A DNA stretch of 64,000 nt from Bacillota bacterium (GCA_021799435.1 JAJZAN010000006.1:1-64000), one strand, 5' to 3'. Positions 1 to 8,764 are shown, counted from the first letter of the stretch. Numbers and translations are program-made. The notes: generated from the sequence alone by a model not told the origin.

Positions 1-349
1 CCTTGATGCGGTCAATCCCTGCTTGACAGGCCCTCAGGGCCTCTTCACGATGCGCTGAAGAGATGGCCACCAGTACCGCCGATTCGCCCAATGCCAGCTC
101 GCCTACGCGGTGCACCATGACGACATGGGCCACACCGAACTCCGCTTTCAACTCGGCAGCAATGGCGGCCATTTCGGCTTCGGCCAACTCTTGGTACGCT
201 TCATAGAACAGTCCCCGGCTGGGCCTTCCCTCAAACTGATTGCGGACCGTCCCTAAAAACAGCGCCTGCCCCCCGGATGCGGGATCCTGAATGGCATCCA
301 GCGCTTCTTGCACCTCAATAGCCCCATTCTGCACCCGTATAATATCCAT
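1..349 (-). CDS. moaE: Molybdopterin synthase catalytic subunit MoaE (partial, C-terminus outside window)
   Basis: Large subunit of molybdopterin synthase, which with thiocarboxylated MoaD converts precursor Z (cPMP) to molybdopterin in the cytoplasm. About 116 N-terminal residues are visible; they include a GTVRN-type segment and a later stretch with HRVGEL, both typical of MoaE. The ATG at 349 is preceded by GGAGG lying inside the last codons of moaD, one base upstream, so the pair is translationally coupled. The gene runs off the left edge. Confidence 0.88.
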   Translation of the reverse strand, partial: MDIIRVQNGAIEVQEALDAIQDPASGGQALFLGTVRNQFEGRPSRGLFYEAYQELAEAEMAAIAAELKAEFGVAHVVMVHRVGELALGESAVLVAISSAHREEALRACQAGIDRIK

Positions 350-350
350 C

Positions 351-593
351 TTATCCTCCACTCACCGGTGGGATGACGGCCACTTCGTCCCCGTCTTCCA
401 AGACGGTGGACGGATCAGCCCAAGCGGCATTCACACTGAACCGAAACTGCTGCACGGCGTCCCCCAGCGCCGGGGCCAGCTTCTCATCAAAGAGGGACTC
501 GATGGTCGTACCATCCTCGACGGAATAGCGGCGCTGGCGGCCATTCATACGATCAGCCGCGTAAGAGAAGAATAAAACCGTAATGTCTCTCAT
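351..593 (-). CDS. moaD: Molybdopterin synthase sulfur carrier subunit MoaD
   Basis: An 80-residue ubiquitin-fold sulfur carrier. The C-terminus is the diagnostic double glycine (PPVSGG), which is adenylated and thiocarboxylated before giving sulfur to the MoaE active site. Length matches the family (about 80 residues). It is followed after one base by moaE, so the two subunits are made from one message. The starting ATG at 593 is the only good candidate. Other moa genes are not in view. Confidence 0.92.
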   Translation of the reverse strand: MRDITVLFFSYAADRMNGRQRRYSVEDGTTIESLFDEKLAPALGDAVQQFRFSVNAAWADPSTVLEDGDEVAVIPPVSGG

Positions 594-625
594 ATCGACA
601 CCTCCGTCATCGCAAAGGGGATCTT

Positions 626-1498
626 ATGCGTCCATCATCACAGTTGCCGTTTTTAGCCCTTGCCAGCTTACTCCTCATCTCGGCCGCTCACTTCGTCCGG
701 CCGCCGGCGGCCCATGGAGACCCCATGGCCATGGCCGGGACTGCGGCACACTTTTCGCCCGTGCCCGCCATCGTCGGCATCGACGAGCCGGTTATCCTCA
801 CCTTAGACCACCCGGACAGTGTCCGCGACGTGGAACGCCATATTGCCGTCCGGCCGTCCGTTCCGGTGCGCGTGAAGCGCCTCGGACAGGATCGATATCA
901 AGTGTTGCCGGTCAGCTTCTGGCCCGGCGCGGAGCATATTGCCATCGGCTGGTCCGGCTTTCGAGACTACACTGAACTGACGACCGACGACAGCCGTGAA
1001 GTGGTGGTAGACCTCACCACCCAAAGCCTGAGCGGGCTCGAAGGCGGCCGTATCGTCCACACCAGCCGCGTGTCCACCGGCGTTTTCCCCAAGTGGACGA
1101 CCCCCTCCGGCACCTTTTGGATTTTTCGGCGGGTGAAGGACGACCACATGGTGGGCGGAAATCCTGGCGAGCCTGACCACTGGGACGTAAACCACGTGCC
1201 CTACGCACAATATATTCACGGCGGCATCGCTCTGCATGGAGCCTGGTGGAACCACCGGTTCGGCCGTCCAGTGAGTCACGGCTGCATTCAATTGCCCACT
1301 GCTGAGGGGCCAGACGGTCCCACCGGCCAGCCGGCTGAGGCGGAGTGGCTGTGGCACTTTACCCATCTCGGCACGCCGGTCCTCGTCATCGGCCATACCC
1401 CCGCGCTTAAGGAGTCGACGAAAGCTCCGCTGGCGTACCCGAATCCAGATTCTCGCGAGCCGAGGCCCGCCAAGTCCGCCACATCATCCAACCGGTAA
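626..1498 (+). CDS. Secreted L,D-transpeptidase (YkuD domain)
   Basis: A 290-residue protein with an N-terminal signal peptide (hydrophobic residues about 8-22, then PPAAHG). The C-terminal half holds the YkuD catalytic motif HGG...SHGC, with the nucleophile at Cys220 and His218 next to it. Such enzymes make 3-3 cross-links in peptidoglycan or anchor proteins to it outside the membrane. An AAAGGGG ribosome site precedes ATG 626. The 3' end overlaps the convergent lgt-like gene by 92 bases, an unusually long convergent overlap. The N-terminal half (about residues 30-130) has no domain I recognise. Confidence 0.88.
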   Translation: MRPSSQLPFLALASLLLISAAHFVRPPAAHGDPMAMAGTAAHFSPVPAIVGIDEPVILTLDHPDSVRDVERHIAVRPSVPVRVKRLGQDRYQVLPVSFWPGAEHIAIGWSGFRDYTELTTDDSREVVVDLTTQSLSGLEGGRIVHTSRVSTGVFPKWTTPSGTFWIFRRVKDDHMVGGNPGEPDHWDVNHVPYAQYIHGGIALHGAWWNHRFGRPVSHGCIQLPTAEGPDGPTGQPAEAEWLWHFTHLGTPVLVIGHTPALKESTKAPLAYPNPDSREPRPAKSATSSNR

Positions 1499-2216
1499 AA
1501 ACCAGGATCGGCGGGGTAAACCACTGCATCAAGGTCACGAAGCCGATCCCCCAGTGAGGGTTGAGATAATGCACAAAATAGATCGGATTGTCGCGCGTCG
1601 TCTCGCCGATAACCCCGCGGAGCAACGCGTAATAGAACATGGCGGACCAGAACTGGTACCCCGGAGGCGGAGTCCGGTGCCTCTCAATCCAGAAATACCG
1701 GATAATCAGGATGACGCCCCACGACGAGCCGATTAACTGTTCCGGCCATCTCCCGAAGCCCAGTTGGGTCATGTGACCCAGCACCTCGTGATTGAAGATG
1801 TTGCCGATGCGGACCATAAAGATGCCCATGCCAATCCCTGGAACCATCCAGTCCACCAAACGATTGTAGATAAGCGGCGTCTTGCGCAACTGCACCCACA
1901 GCGCCAAAATGCCCATGCCGACGGCGCCATCGTAGGCCAAGCCGCCATCCCAGATCTTCAACGCTTGTACCGGATCGGTCCAAATCCATTGAGGATCATT
2001 GGCCAGCACAAACAGCAGTCTCGCGCCCACAACGCCCCACAGAATGGTCCACAAAGTGATCGTGGACAATCGGTCGGCGTCCAATCCCAACTGGCGTCCG
2101 CGCTCCATCAGATACCATCCGCCGCCCAGAATCGCCAAAACCATGAATATGCCGTACCAATGCACACCAACGGGGCCAATTTTGAAGGCATAAGGGTCAA
2201 GCCACGGAATATACAT
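1407..2216 (-). CDS. lgt: Prolipoprotein diacylglyceryl transferase-like membrane protein (divergent Lgt)
   Basis: A 269-residue polytopic membrane protein matching Lgt in length and layout: an early HWYG, a GGL segment, an RIGNIFNHE version of the Lgt signature, and a later P-x-QL. Lgt transfers diacylglycerol from phosphatidylglycerol to the lipobox cysteine of lipoproteins. The signature is degenerate: the usual SHGG is YDGA, so the functionally important His (His103 in E. coli) is missing, and the C-terminal REPD-type arginine motif is not obvious. It follows hemL by 11 bases, with AAAGAGGTGAGAT before ATG 2216. It may be a true but divergent Lgt or an inactive paralogue. Confidence 0.75.
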   Translation of the reverse strand: MYIPWLDPYAFKIGPVGVHWYGIFMVLAILGGGWYLMERGRQLGLDADRLSTITLWTILWGVVGARLLFVLANDPQWIWTDPVQALKIWDGGLAYDGAVGMGILALWVQLRKTPLIYNRLVDWMVPGIGMGIFMVRIGNIFNHEVLGHMTQLGFGRWPEQLIGSSWGVILIIRYFWIERHRTPPPGYQFWSAMFYYALLRGVIGETTRDNPIYFVHYLNPHWGIGFVTLMQWFTPPILVFTGWMMWRTWRASARENLDSGTPAELSSTP

Positions 2217-2227
2217 ATCTCACCTCT

Positions 2228-3514
2228 TTATAGTGTCCGGAAGACCTCGTCGGCTGCTCGGAGCGTCTTCTCAATATCGCCGTCACTATGAGCCCATGAC
2301 GGAAACGCCGTTTCAAAGGGAGACGGCGGCATGAAAACGCCCCGCTCCAACATGCCATGAAAGTACCGTCGATAGCGCACGACGTCAGACGCGGACACCT
2401 CATCGAAATTCTTCGGTGGAGTCTCACGGAAAAATAAGCCAAACATCGCCCCCGCCTGATTCACGGAGATCGCCAGCCCGTGGCGCCGTCCACGCTCCAC
2501 CAGCCCTTCGGACAAGGTGCGGGTGCGCTCGATGAGGGTCGGATAGAATTCGGGTTGGGACACCACTCCCAATTGGGCCAGTCCCGCGGCCATGGCCAGG
2601 GCGTTGCCGGAAAATGTGCCGGCCTGATAGACGGGCCCCAAAGGCGCTACCAATCCCATGTAGGCGCGCTTGCCTCCGTACACGCCGACGGGCATGCCCG
2701 CCCCCACCACCTTGGCCAAGGTCACGAGATCCGGGGTCAGTCCGCGGGCTTCGGCAACCGTTCCAAAATTGACCCGAAATCCGGCCATCACCTCATCGCT
2801 GACCCAGAGGGCGCCATGGGTCTCCGTCAACTGGCGAATCGTCTCCAAGAATCCCGGCACCGGCAGCACTGTGCTCATATTGCCGGCCACCGGTTCCGCG
2901 ATGACCGCCGCAATCTCCGAACCATGGATGCGAAACGCCTCTTTTAACGCCTCGATATCGTTATAGGGGACGGTGAGGGTCAACGCAGCAACCTCTTCCG
3001 GAACCCCCGCCGAATCCGGCACACCCAGCGTCGCTGCTCCCGATCCGGCCTTAATCAGCAGAGAGTCATGATGCCCGTGATATGAGCCAGCAAACTTCAA
3101 CACCCGCCGCCGGCCCGTCACGCCGCGGGCCACGCGGAGAGCGCTCATGGTCGCCTCGGTACCGCTGTTGACCATGCGGAGCATCTCCATTACGGGAGCC
3201 GCGGCCCGAATACGCTCCGCCATCTCCACTTCAACTGCCGTGGGCACTCCATAGGACAGGCCGCTCTGGGCTTGTTGTTGGACCGCCTTCACCACCGTCG
3301 GATGGGCGTGGCCGAGAATCAGCGGGCCATAGCCCATGACATAATCCAAGAACTCGCGCCCATCGACCGTTTCCAGTACCGGTCCACGCCCAGCCTTGAC
3401 GAAGAACGGCTCACCGCCTACCCCGCGAAACGACCGCACAGGAGAGTTGACCCCGCCGGGCAGAACTGCGCCGGCACGGGCCCACAGCGAATCCGAATTT
3501 GTTGCGTCAGCCAT
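2228..3514 (-). CDS. hemL: Glutamate-1-semialdehyde 2,1-aminomutase
   Basis: A 428-residue PLP enzyme of the C5 tetrapyrrole route that turns glutamate-1-semialdehyde into 5-aminolevulinate. The N-terminal PGGVNSPVRSF, the SYHGHHD segment and the cofactor lysine in LAKVVGAGMPVG are diagnostic of HemL rather than other class III aminotransferases. A longer reading frame exists to 3550, but ATG 3514 has a strong AGGGGGGT ribosome site and gives the normal length. It starts 10 bases after ychF, and lgt follows, so the three probably form one transcript. No other hem gene is in the window. Confidence 0.95.
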   Translation of the reverse strand: MADATNSDSLWARAGAVLPGGVNSPVRSFRGVGGEPFFVKAGRGPVLETVDGREFLDYVMGYGPLILGHAHPTVVKAVQQQAQSGLSYGVPTAVEVEMAERIRAAAPVMEMLRMVNSGTEATMSALRVARGVTGRRRVLKFAGSYHGHHDSLLIKAGSGAATLGVPDSAGVPEEVAALTLTVPYNDIEALKEAFRIHGSEIAAVIAEPVAGNMSTVLPVPGFLETIRQLTETHGALWVSDEVMAGFRVNFGTVAEARGLTPDLVTLAKVVGAGMPVGVYGGKRAYMGLVAPLGPVYQAGTFSGNALAMAAGLAQLGVVSQPEFYPTLIERTRTLSEGLVERGRRHGLAISVNQAGAMFGLFFRETPPKNFDEVSASDVVRYRRYFHGMLERGVFMPPSPFETAFPSWAHSDGDIEKTLRAADEVFRTL

Positions 3515-3524
3515 GTATACCCCC

Positions 3525-4589
3525 CTAGACGTTGAACCGGAAGTTGACAATATCTCCGTCCTGCATCACATATTCCTTGCCTTCCAACCGCACTTGGCCC
3601 TGTTCTTTGGCCTTGACCATGCTGCCGGCCGCTTTTAGCGCCTCAAAGGCTGCCACTTCAGCCCGAATAAAGCCCCGCTCAATGTCGGAGTGGATTTTGC
3701 CGGCCGCTTCCTTGGCAGCGGTCCCGCGCTCAATGGTCCACGCCCTAACCTCATCCTCCCCCGCCGTCAGGAATGAAATGAGTCCCAAGTGGTCGTAGGC
3801 CGCTTTGGCCAGTCGCGCCGTGCCGGTCTCCTTAACGCCCAAATCGCGCATGAATTCGGCCCGATCATCCGCATCCAGATCCTGGATTTCCTGTTCAATG
3901 GCTCCTGCCATGAGCACCAAGGGAATATTCTTCTCGGAAGCCATGGCTTGAATGGCCGCCCGTTCCGGATATTCTCCACTCTTAAAACTGTCGTCGTCCA
4001 AATTGAGGAGCCAAATCATCGGTTTCAGGGTCAGAAATTGATAGCCGCTCAAAAGGCGCCGGTCATCCTCTGACAGTTCCAGTTGGTCCAGCCGCCGCCC
4101 CTCTTCGAGGGCTTGATAGAGAACGTCTAGAAGCTCCATTTCGTGCCGGTTTTCCGCGGTCATTTTCTTCCCGCTGTTGAGACGTTCGCGGCGCTTTTCC
4201 ACCAGGTCCAAATCCGAGAGCCCGATTTCCAGTTCCATATCTTCCAGATCTTTGAGAGGGGCGGCGGCCTCACCCAATTCCGACTCAAATCCGCGCACCA
4301 CATGAATCAAGGCATCTACGAGCCGCACATCATTTAAGAACCGGTTGGGCCCCTGGGATTCCCCCCGAGCCAAACCCGGCACGTCCACCACTTGCAGTTG
4401 AGCCGGCGTCAACTTTTTCGGTTGATACAGTCCCGCCAGCCAGTCCAGCCGCTCATCCGGCACTGGAGCCAGCCCCTTGCGGGACTCCGCCTTGCCGCCA
4501 TAGGCGCTGGTTTCAGCATGCGAGTGCGTTAGTAAGTTGAAAATCGTTGTTTTCCCCGATCGAGGCAGCCCGATCAATCCTATGTCCAC
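3525..4589 (-). CDS. ychF: Obg-family ribosome-associated ATPase YchF
   Basis: A 354-residue P-loop protein: Walker A GLPRSGKTT near the N-terminus, switch VVDVPGL, a coiled-coil insertion rich in Glu/Arg, and a C-terminal TGS domain ending MQDGDIVNFRFNV. YchF binds ATP in preference to GTP and associates with ribosomes. The GTG at 4589 is chosen because the protein then begins VDIGLIGLP like the family; 18 extra upstream codons to an ATG lack similarity. GGGGGAC precedes this GTG. First gene of the ychF-hemL-lgt run. Confidence 0.9.
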   Translation of the reverse strand: MDIGLIGLPRSGKTTIFNLLTHSHAETSAYGGKAESRKGLAPVPDERLDWLAGLYQPKKLTPAQLQVVDVPGLARGESQGPNRFLNDVRLVDALIHVVRGFESELGEAAAPLKDLEDMELEIGLSDLDLVEKRRERLNSGKKMTAENRHEMELLDVLYQALEEGRRLDQLELSEDDRRLLSGYQFLTLKPMIWLLNLDDDSFKSGEYPERAAIQAMASEKNIPLVLMAGAIEQEIQDLDADDRAEFMRDLGVKETGTARLAKAAYDHLGLISFLTAGEDEVRAWTIERGTAAKEAAGKIHSDIERGFIRAEVAAFEALKAAGSMVKAKEQGQVRLEGKEYVMQDGDIVNFRFNV

Positions 4590-4653
4590 GCCGGTCCCCC
4601 ATTTCCTTTCCCGATTATAGCGAAACCGGGAACGCCGCCACAAGCTTACTCGC

Positions 4654-4681
4654 TTGACATATGGGGCTCAGGTGGTATGAT
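4654..4681 (+). promoter_or_regulatory. Sigma-A type promoter of the metal-uptake operon
   Basis: TTGACA (4654-4659) and TATGAT (4676-4681) are separated by 16 bases, close to consensus. The 19-bp palindromic operator begins 10 bases after the -10 element and so would cover the transcription start, the normal arrangement for a metalloregulator repressing by blocking RNA polymerase. Confidence 0.75.
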
Positions 4682-4691
4682 GTGAACACAA

Positions 4692-4710
4692 ATTGATACA
4701 ATGTATCAAT
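4692..4710 (+). promoter_or_regulatory. Fur/Zur/MntR-type operator, perfect 9-1-9 palindrome
   Basis: ATTGATACAATGTATCAAT is a perfect inverted repeat of nine bases about a central A. It sits between the promoter and the ribosome site (AAGGAGG) of the solute-binding protein gene. The second gene of the operon encodes a Fur-family repressor, so autoregulation by zinc or manganese is the simplest reading. The metal cannot be told from the site. Confidence 0.75.
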
Positions 4711-4724
4711 AAGGAGGTTTGAAC

Positions 4725-5654
4725 ATGTTCGGCATCGTTGGCAAGGCCCGTTGGCTCTATGCGGCAGCAGCGCTGGTGGTTGCCCCCGTCTGCGCCGGGT
4801 GTGGCGTGGCCAGTCCCGCTCATCCGCCAGGCATTGTGAATGCCGTGGGTGCCGAAAACGAATATGCCAACGTGATTCATCAGATTGGCGGGCAGTATGT
4901 CCATGTCACCGCCATCATGAATAACCCCAACACCGACCCGCACAGCTTCGAAGCGAGTCCCCAGGACGCTCGTGACGTGGGACTGGCGCAAATTGTGGTG
5001 CAAAACGGGCTGGGCTATGACAGCTTCATGACGCGGCTGGAGCAGGCAACCCCCAGTACCCAGCGGACCGTCATTCAGGCTGGCCGCGTGCTCCATCTCG
5101 GCAAAGAGGTCAAAAACCCCCACCTGTTTTACATGCCGGGAGCCATGGCCAAGGTGGCAGGGCGCATCGCCCAGACCTTGGAAAAAATTCAGCCGCAGCA
5201 TCGAGCCTATTTCGCCCGTCACCTGGCGGCGTTCCAAGCCTCCCTCGTGCCCTGGCAAAGGACCCTGACCAAAATTCATCGCCAGTTTCCGGGGGCTCCA
5301 GTCGCGGTCACAGAACCGGTCGCCGACTACATGTTGCAGGCCGCAGGCTTGGATGTGAAAACCCCGTGGAGTTTTCAAGCGGCCGTTATGAACAGCACCG
5401 ATCCGTCGCCGGAAGCCGCAGCGCAAGTACGAGCGCTGCTGAAGCATCGCCGGGTGAAGGTGTTTGTGTATAACCAGCAGGCGGTCGATTCCACCACCCA
5501 GGCGTTGTTAGCGCTGGCCAAGCAAGCCGGCGTGCCCGTGGTTGGGGTGTATGAAACCATGCCCGCCGGCCACACCTACCAGACTTGGATGCAAGCAGAA
5601 GCAACCGCAGTGTATGAAGCGCTGAAGACAGGGCGCTCCTCGTTGACGATGTGA
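4725..5654 (+). CDS. znuA: Zinc/manganese ABC transporter substrate-binding lipoprotein (ZnuA/TroA family)
   Basis: A 309-residue cluster A-I binding protein. The signal peptide ends in a lipobox-like CAGC with the lipidated cysteine at Cys26. Metal-ligand motifs typical of the family are present: NPNTDPHSFE with the first His, NPHLFYMPG with the second, and an acidic ligand near VGVYETMP. The His usually found in the third motif is not evident (EPVADYML). It lacks the long His-rich loop of many ZnuA proteins, so Mn2+ is also possible. ATG 4725 is 7 bases after AAGGAGG. First gene of the five-gene operon. Confidence 0.85.
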   Translation: MFGIVGKARWLYAAAALVVAPVCAGCGVASPAHPPGIVNAVGAENEYANVIHQIGGQYVHVTAIMNNPNTDPHSFEASPQDARDVGLAQIVVQNGLGYDSFMTRLEQATPSTQRTVIQAGRVLHLGKEVKNPHLFYMPGAMAKVAGRIAQTLEKIQPQHRAYFARHLAAFQASLVPWQRTLTKIHRQFPGAPVAVTEPVADYMLQAAGLDVKTPWSFQAAVMNSTDPSPEAAAQVRALLKHRRVKVFVYNQQAVDSTTQALLALAKQAGVPVVGVYETMPAGHTYQTWMQAEATAVYEALKTGRSSLTM

Positions 5655-5672
5655 GCACGGGAGGAGGACGAC

Positions 5673-6227
5673 ATGCTAGAGAACACTCAGCAGGCTGCCG
5701 ACGCGGTGGTGCGCTCCGTGGAAGAACGATTGGCTCAAGAAGGATTCCGCGTAACGGGCGCGAGGCGTGCCATCATCGGTGTGATGGCCCAGTTTGAGCA
5801 CCCCTTTACCACCGGCGAGCTCGAGTCTGCGGTAAGCCAAGCCGGGCTCGGCGTGGGTCGTGCGTCCATCTACCGTACCCTGGCGCTTTTGGAGTCGCAA
5901 GGATTGGTGGAAAAGCTCCATCAAGCGGGCGCCGAACACTATACACTGTGTCTTCGGAGCGAGCACCACCACCATGTGACCTGCATCCGCTGCGGCAAGA
6001 CGGAGGACTTTCTGCTGCAGGACCGGGTTGACATCGTCGCCGCCGTGGAACGACTAACGCGTGATCTCGGTTACCTGCCGGAAAGCCATGTGCTGGAGGT
6101 GTACGGAACCTGTCCTGCCTGCCAAACCGATCCACCGTCGCCTGGCAGCCGCGGCGCCCACCCGCCGCACCGGCCCGGCCGGCCTGACCAGCCCGCAATC
6201 CATCATTCATTGGAGGGGACCTCATGA
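5673..6227 (+). CDS. Fur-family metalloregulator (probable Zur)
   Basis: A 184-residue repressor. An N-terminal winged helix (TGARRAIIGVM through GRASIYRTLALLESQGLVEK) is followed by the metal-sensing region EHHHHVTCIRCGK and a second structural zinc pair CPAC. The last 30 residues form a Pro/His/Arg-rich tail beyond the normal end of the family. It lies between the binding-protein and ATPase genes and overlaps the latter by ATGA, so it is an integral operon member. It most likely binds the palindrome at 4692-4710. Zur is favoured over PerR or MntR from context only. Confidence 0.88.
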   Translation: MLENTQQAADAVVRSVEERLAQEGFRVTGARRAIIGVMAQFEHPFTTGELESAVSQAGLGVGRASIYRTLALLESQGLVEKLHQAGAEHYTLCLRSEHHHHVTCIRCGKTEDFLLQDRVDIVAAVERLTRDLGYLPESHVLEVYGTCPACQTDPPSPGSRGAHPPHRPGRPDQPAIHHSLEGTS

Positions 6228-7045
6228 AGACAGAATCGACGATACAGCCCACGTCCCAGGCTGCCCTCGAAATTACGGACTTGGGTGTTGCGTACGAATC
6301 AACATGGGTGTTGGATCACATCAACTTAACTATTCAACAGGGCGAATTTATCGGCATTATCGGACCTAACGGAGCCGGCAAGAGCACCCTGTTGAAGACC
6401 GTAGCGGGTCTCATCCGCCCCACTCACGGCGAAATCCACTTCCCGACCGCACAGGGTCGAAGGCACCCGGTCGGCTACGTACCTCAACGGTTCGATCTGG
6501 ATCCGGACCTGCCGCTCCGCGCCTGCGACTTGGTTGGTCTAGGCCTGGATGGCCACCGCTGGGGTTTCGCCTGGCCCAACTCGCAGCGCCGCCGGAAAAT
6601 TGAGGAGGCTTTGGCCCAGGTGGACCTGGCCGGATTTGCCGACCACCCCGCCGGGAAGCTCTCGGGCGGCCAATTGCAGCGCGTACTGATTGCCCAAGCC
6701 CTCGTCTCGGATCCGGAGTTGCTGCTGCTGGACGAGCCGCTCTCCAGTCTTGACTTGGCCAGCGCGCAAACCGTGGTCGATGTCGTGCACCGCGTGTCCC
6801 AGGAGCTCTCCATGACGGTGCTTCTGGTGACGCACGACATGAACCCTCTCTTGTCCGTCATGGACCGCATTATCTACGTGGTAAACGGTCAAGCGGTGAT
6901 CGGCACGGTGGACCAGGTGGTGCAAAAAGACGTGTTGGACAAATTGTACGGTTATGATGTCGAGGTCTTGCGGCTTCGCGGGCGAATTTTAGTCGTCGGC
7001 GATGAGACAGCGTCCGGCGATGCGGCCGGCTTCGATCACAGATAG
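6224..7045 (+). CDS. znuC: Zinc/manganese ABC transporter ATP-binding protein
   Basis: A 273-residue ABC ATPase with Walker A GPNGAGKST, signature LSGGQLQRVLIAQAL, Walker B LLLLDEPLSSLD and switch His in VTHDM. The Q-loop appears as VGYVPQRFD, typical of metal-chelate importers. It begins inside the stop codon of the Fur-family gene (ATGA). Energises uptake together with the two permeases downstream. Confidence 0.92.
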   Translation: MKTESTIQPTSQAALEITDLGVAYESTWVLDHINLTIQQGEFIGIIGPNGAGKSTLLKTVAGLIRPTHGEIHFPTAQGRRHPVGYVPQRFDLDPDLPLRACDLVGLGLDGHRWGFAWPNSQRRRKIEEALAQVDLAGFADHPAGKLSGGQLQRVLIAQALVSDPELLLLDEPLSSLDLASAQTVVDVVHRVSQELSMTVLLVTHDMNPLLSVMDRIIYVVNGQAVIGTVDQVVQKDVLDKLYGYDVEVLRLRGRILVVGDETASGDAAGFDHR

Positions 7046-7061
7046 CGAGGGGGCTCTGACT

Positions 7062-7955
7062 ATGGCGTGGTACCAATACATCTGGGCTCCCGGCATCTGG
7101 GGAAACCCCGCGGTTCACACCGCTTGGACGGCGGGCACGTTAGTCGCCTTGGCCAGTGGAGCGGTCGGCGTGTTCGTGGTGATGCGGGGGCAATCCTTTA
7201 CGGGTCACGCCCTCGGCGACGTGGGAACAACGGGCGCGGCGGGGGCATTTTTGGCAGGCATCGGAGCCTTGTGGGGCTTCTTGGCTGCCGGGGCGGTGAC
7301 CGGCGGCGCGGTCGAGTGGTTGGGCCGGCGGGTTCGGGAACGAGACATTGCCACAGGCGTCGTGATGGCCTTCATGTTGGGCTTGGCTGCCTTATTTCTC
7401 TATTTGGTCAGCATCTACACTAATGCCAGCAACGCACCGATGACCATTTTGTTCGGCTCATTATTTACGGTTTCCCCATCGCTTCAGCCCGCCTTGGTGG
7501 CCCTCAGCGTGGCGGCTCTGGCCATTCTCGCACTCATATACCGGCCGCTCTTGTTCTCGACGGCCACCCCGGAGGTTGCTCGGTCTCGGGGAATCCGGGT
7601 TCGGTTAGTCGGCTTGGCGTTCATGCTGGCGCTGGTCATAGCAGCAGAAGAAGCCGCCCTAGCAGTCGGAGCCATCCTGTCGACAGCGCTGTTAATTGGA
7701 CCCGCCGCCACGGCCGCTCGCGCCGCCCGGCGCCCCGCCACAGCCGTGCTCTTAGGCGCAGGCCTCGCGGTCGGCAACATTTGGCTCGGCATTCTGCTCG
7801 CCTATGACAGCTATTGGTGGCCGCCTGTTCACACGGGATGGCCGGTCAGCTTTTTCGTCACGCTGCTCTCGTTGCTGATGTACGGGGTGGGCGGACTGCT
7901 CCAAAGAGGCCGCCGTATGCGAGCTCTCCCAGTTCCACAGGAAGGAGGCCAGTAA
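7062..7955 (+). CDS. znuB: Metal ABC transporter permease, ABC-3 family (first of two)
   Basis: A 297-residue polytopic membrane protein of the ZnuB/MntB type: VMRGQSFTGHALGDVGTTGAAGA in TM2, a coupling region with TPEVARSRGI, and the late GPAATAAR helix. ATG 7062 follows GCGAGGGGG, 16 bases after znuC; a longer reading frame overlapping znuC is less likely. One base separates it from a second permease, so the importer is probably a permease heterodimer rather than the usual homodimer. Confidence 0.88.
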   Translation: MAWYQYIWAPGIWGNPAVHTAWTAGTLVALASGAVGVFVVMRGQSFTGHALGDVGTTGAAGAFLAGIGALWGFLAAGAVTGGAVEWLGRRVRERDIATGVVMAFMLGLAALFLYLVSIYTNASNAPMTILFGSLFTVSPSLQPALVALSVAALAILALIYRPLLFSTATPEVARSRGIRVRLVGLAFMLALVIAAEEAALAVGAILSTALLIGPAATAARAARRPATAVLLGAGLAVGNIWLGILLAYDSYWWPPVHTGWPVSFFVTLLSLLMYGVGGLLQRGRRMRALPVPQEGGQ

Positions 7956-7956
7956 T

Positions 7957-8757
7957 ATGTTGTTTCCGCCGGGGCTCTTTACGCTCGAGTTCATGCAAAA
8001 CGCCTGGGTTGCTGGTACCGCCGTGGCGATTGTCGGCGGGGTGGTGGGGTTTTTCGTGGTATTGAGAGGCGCCACCTTTGTGGCCCATGCCGTCCCGCGA
8101 GCCTCGTTCGCCGGGGCTGCCGGTGCGGCCCTGGTGGGACAGAGCAGTGCGCTGGGTCTGGGCACCTTTGCCGTTCTCAGCGCTCTTGGCATCGCGTCGA
8201 TAAGCCGGGAGCGCCGCCACGGAGTCGCTACCGCGTTGATATTGGCGGCGGCCCTCGGTTTGGGCGACCTCTTTTTGACCATCGGCCACGTGTACGCGCC
8301 CGCCGTGTTCGCGCTCCTGTTCGGTCAGATCGTGGGAATTTCCACCCCGGACGTCCATGCCGTACTAATTGTCTCGGCCATCACCGTGGTGCTGTTCGCA
8401 GCGACGTTCCGTCCCTTGCTGCTTCAGACCGTCAGCCCCCATGTGGCCGAAGCGCGCGGCTTCTGGACGCGGGGACTGGAAGTGTGGTTTTTGCTCTTGG
8501 TCTCTGGCGCGGCGGCCGCTATGGTTCCGGTCGTGGGGGCCTTGTTGGCATTCAGCCTCATGGTAGGCCCGGCTGCCACCGGCAGCATCATCGGCAAAAG
8601 CCCGCTCAAAGCTCTCGGGTGGAGCATCGTCTTTGGGGTCCTGAGCCTGTGGCTCTCGGTCTGGCTGGCCTACCTGACCTTTTGGCCCATCGGATTTTTC
8701 GTCAGCGGCTTCTGCTTGTTGTTTTACGCGGCCGCTCGCCTGATCACACGACCCTAA
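7957..8757 (+). CDS. Metal ABC transporter permease, ABC-3 family (second)
   Basis: A 266-residue paralogue of the preceding permease, sharing the GFFVVLRGATFVAHAVPRASFAGAAG helix (compare the first permease's VMRGQSF), SPHVAEARGF and MVGPAATGS. Seven or eight hydrophobic helices. AAGGAGG lies within the end of the upstream gene. Last gene of the operon, followed at once by a strong terminator. Confidence 0.87.
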   Translation: MLFPPGLFTLEFMQNAWVAGTAVAIVGGVVGFFVVLRGATFVAHAVPRASFAGAAGAALVGQSSALGLGTFAVLSALGIASISRERRHGVATALILAAALGLGDLFLTIGHVYAPAVFALLFGQIVGISTPDVHAVLIVSAITVVLFAATFRPLLLQTVSPHVAEARGFWTRGLEVWFLLLVSGAAAAMVPVVGALLAFSLMVGPAATGSIIGKSPLKALGWSIVFGVLSLWLSVWLAYLTFWPIGFFVSGFCLLFYAAARLITRP

Positions 8758-8764
8758 CGGCAAG

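Noticed and set aside
803-1396. Long minus-strand open frame across the L,D-transpeptidase gene
   Set aside because: It mirrors a well-supported gene with signal peptide and catalytic motif, has no ribosome site and no recognisable domain. GC-rich codon bias opens such frames.
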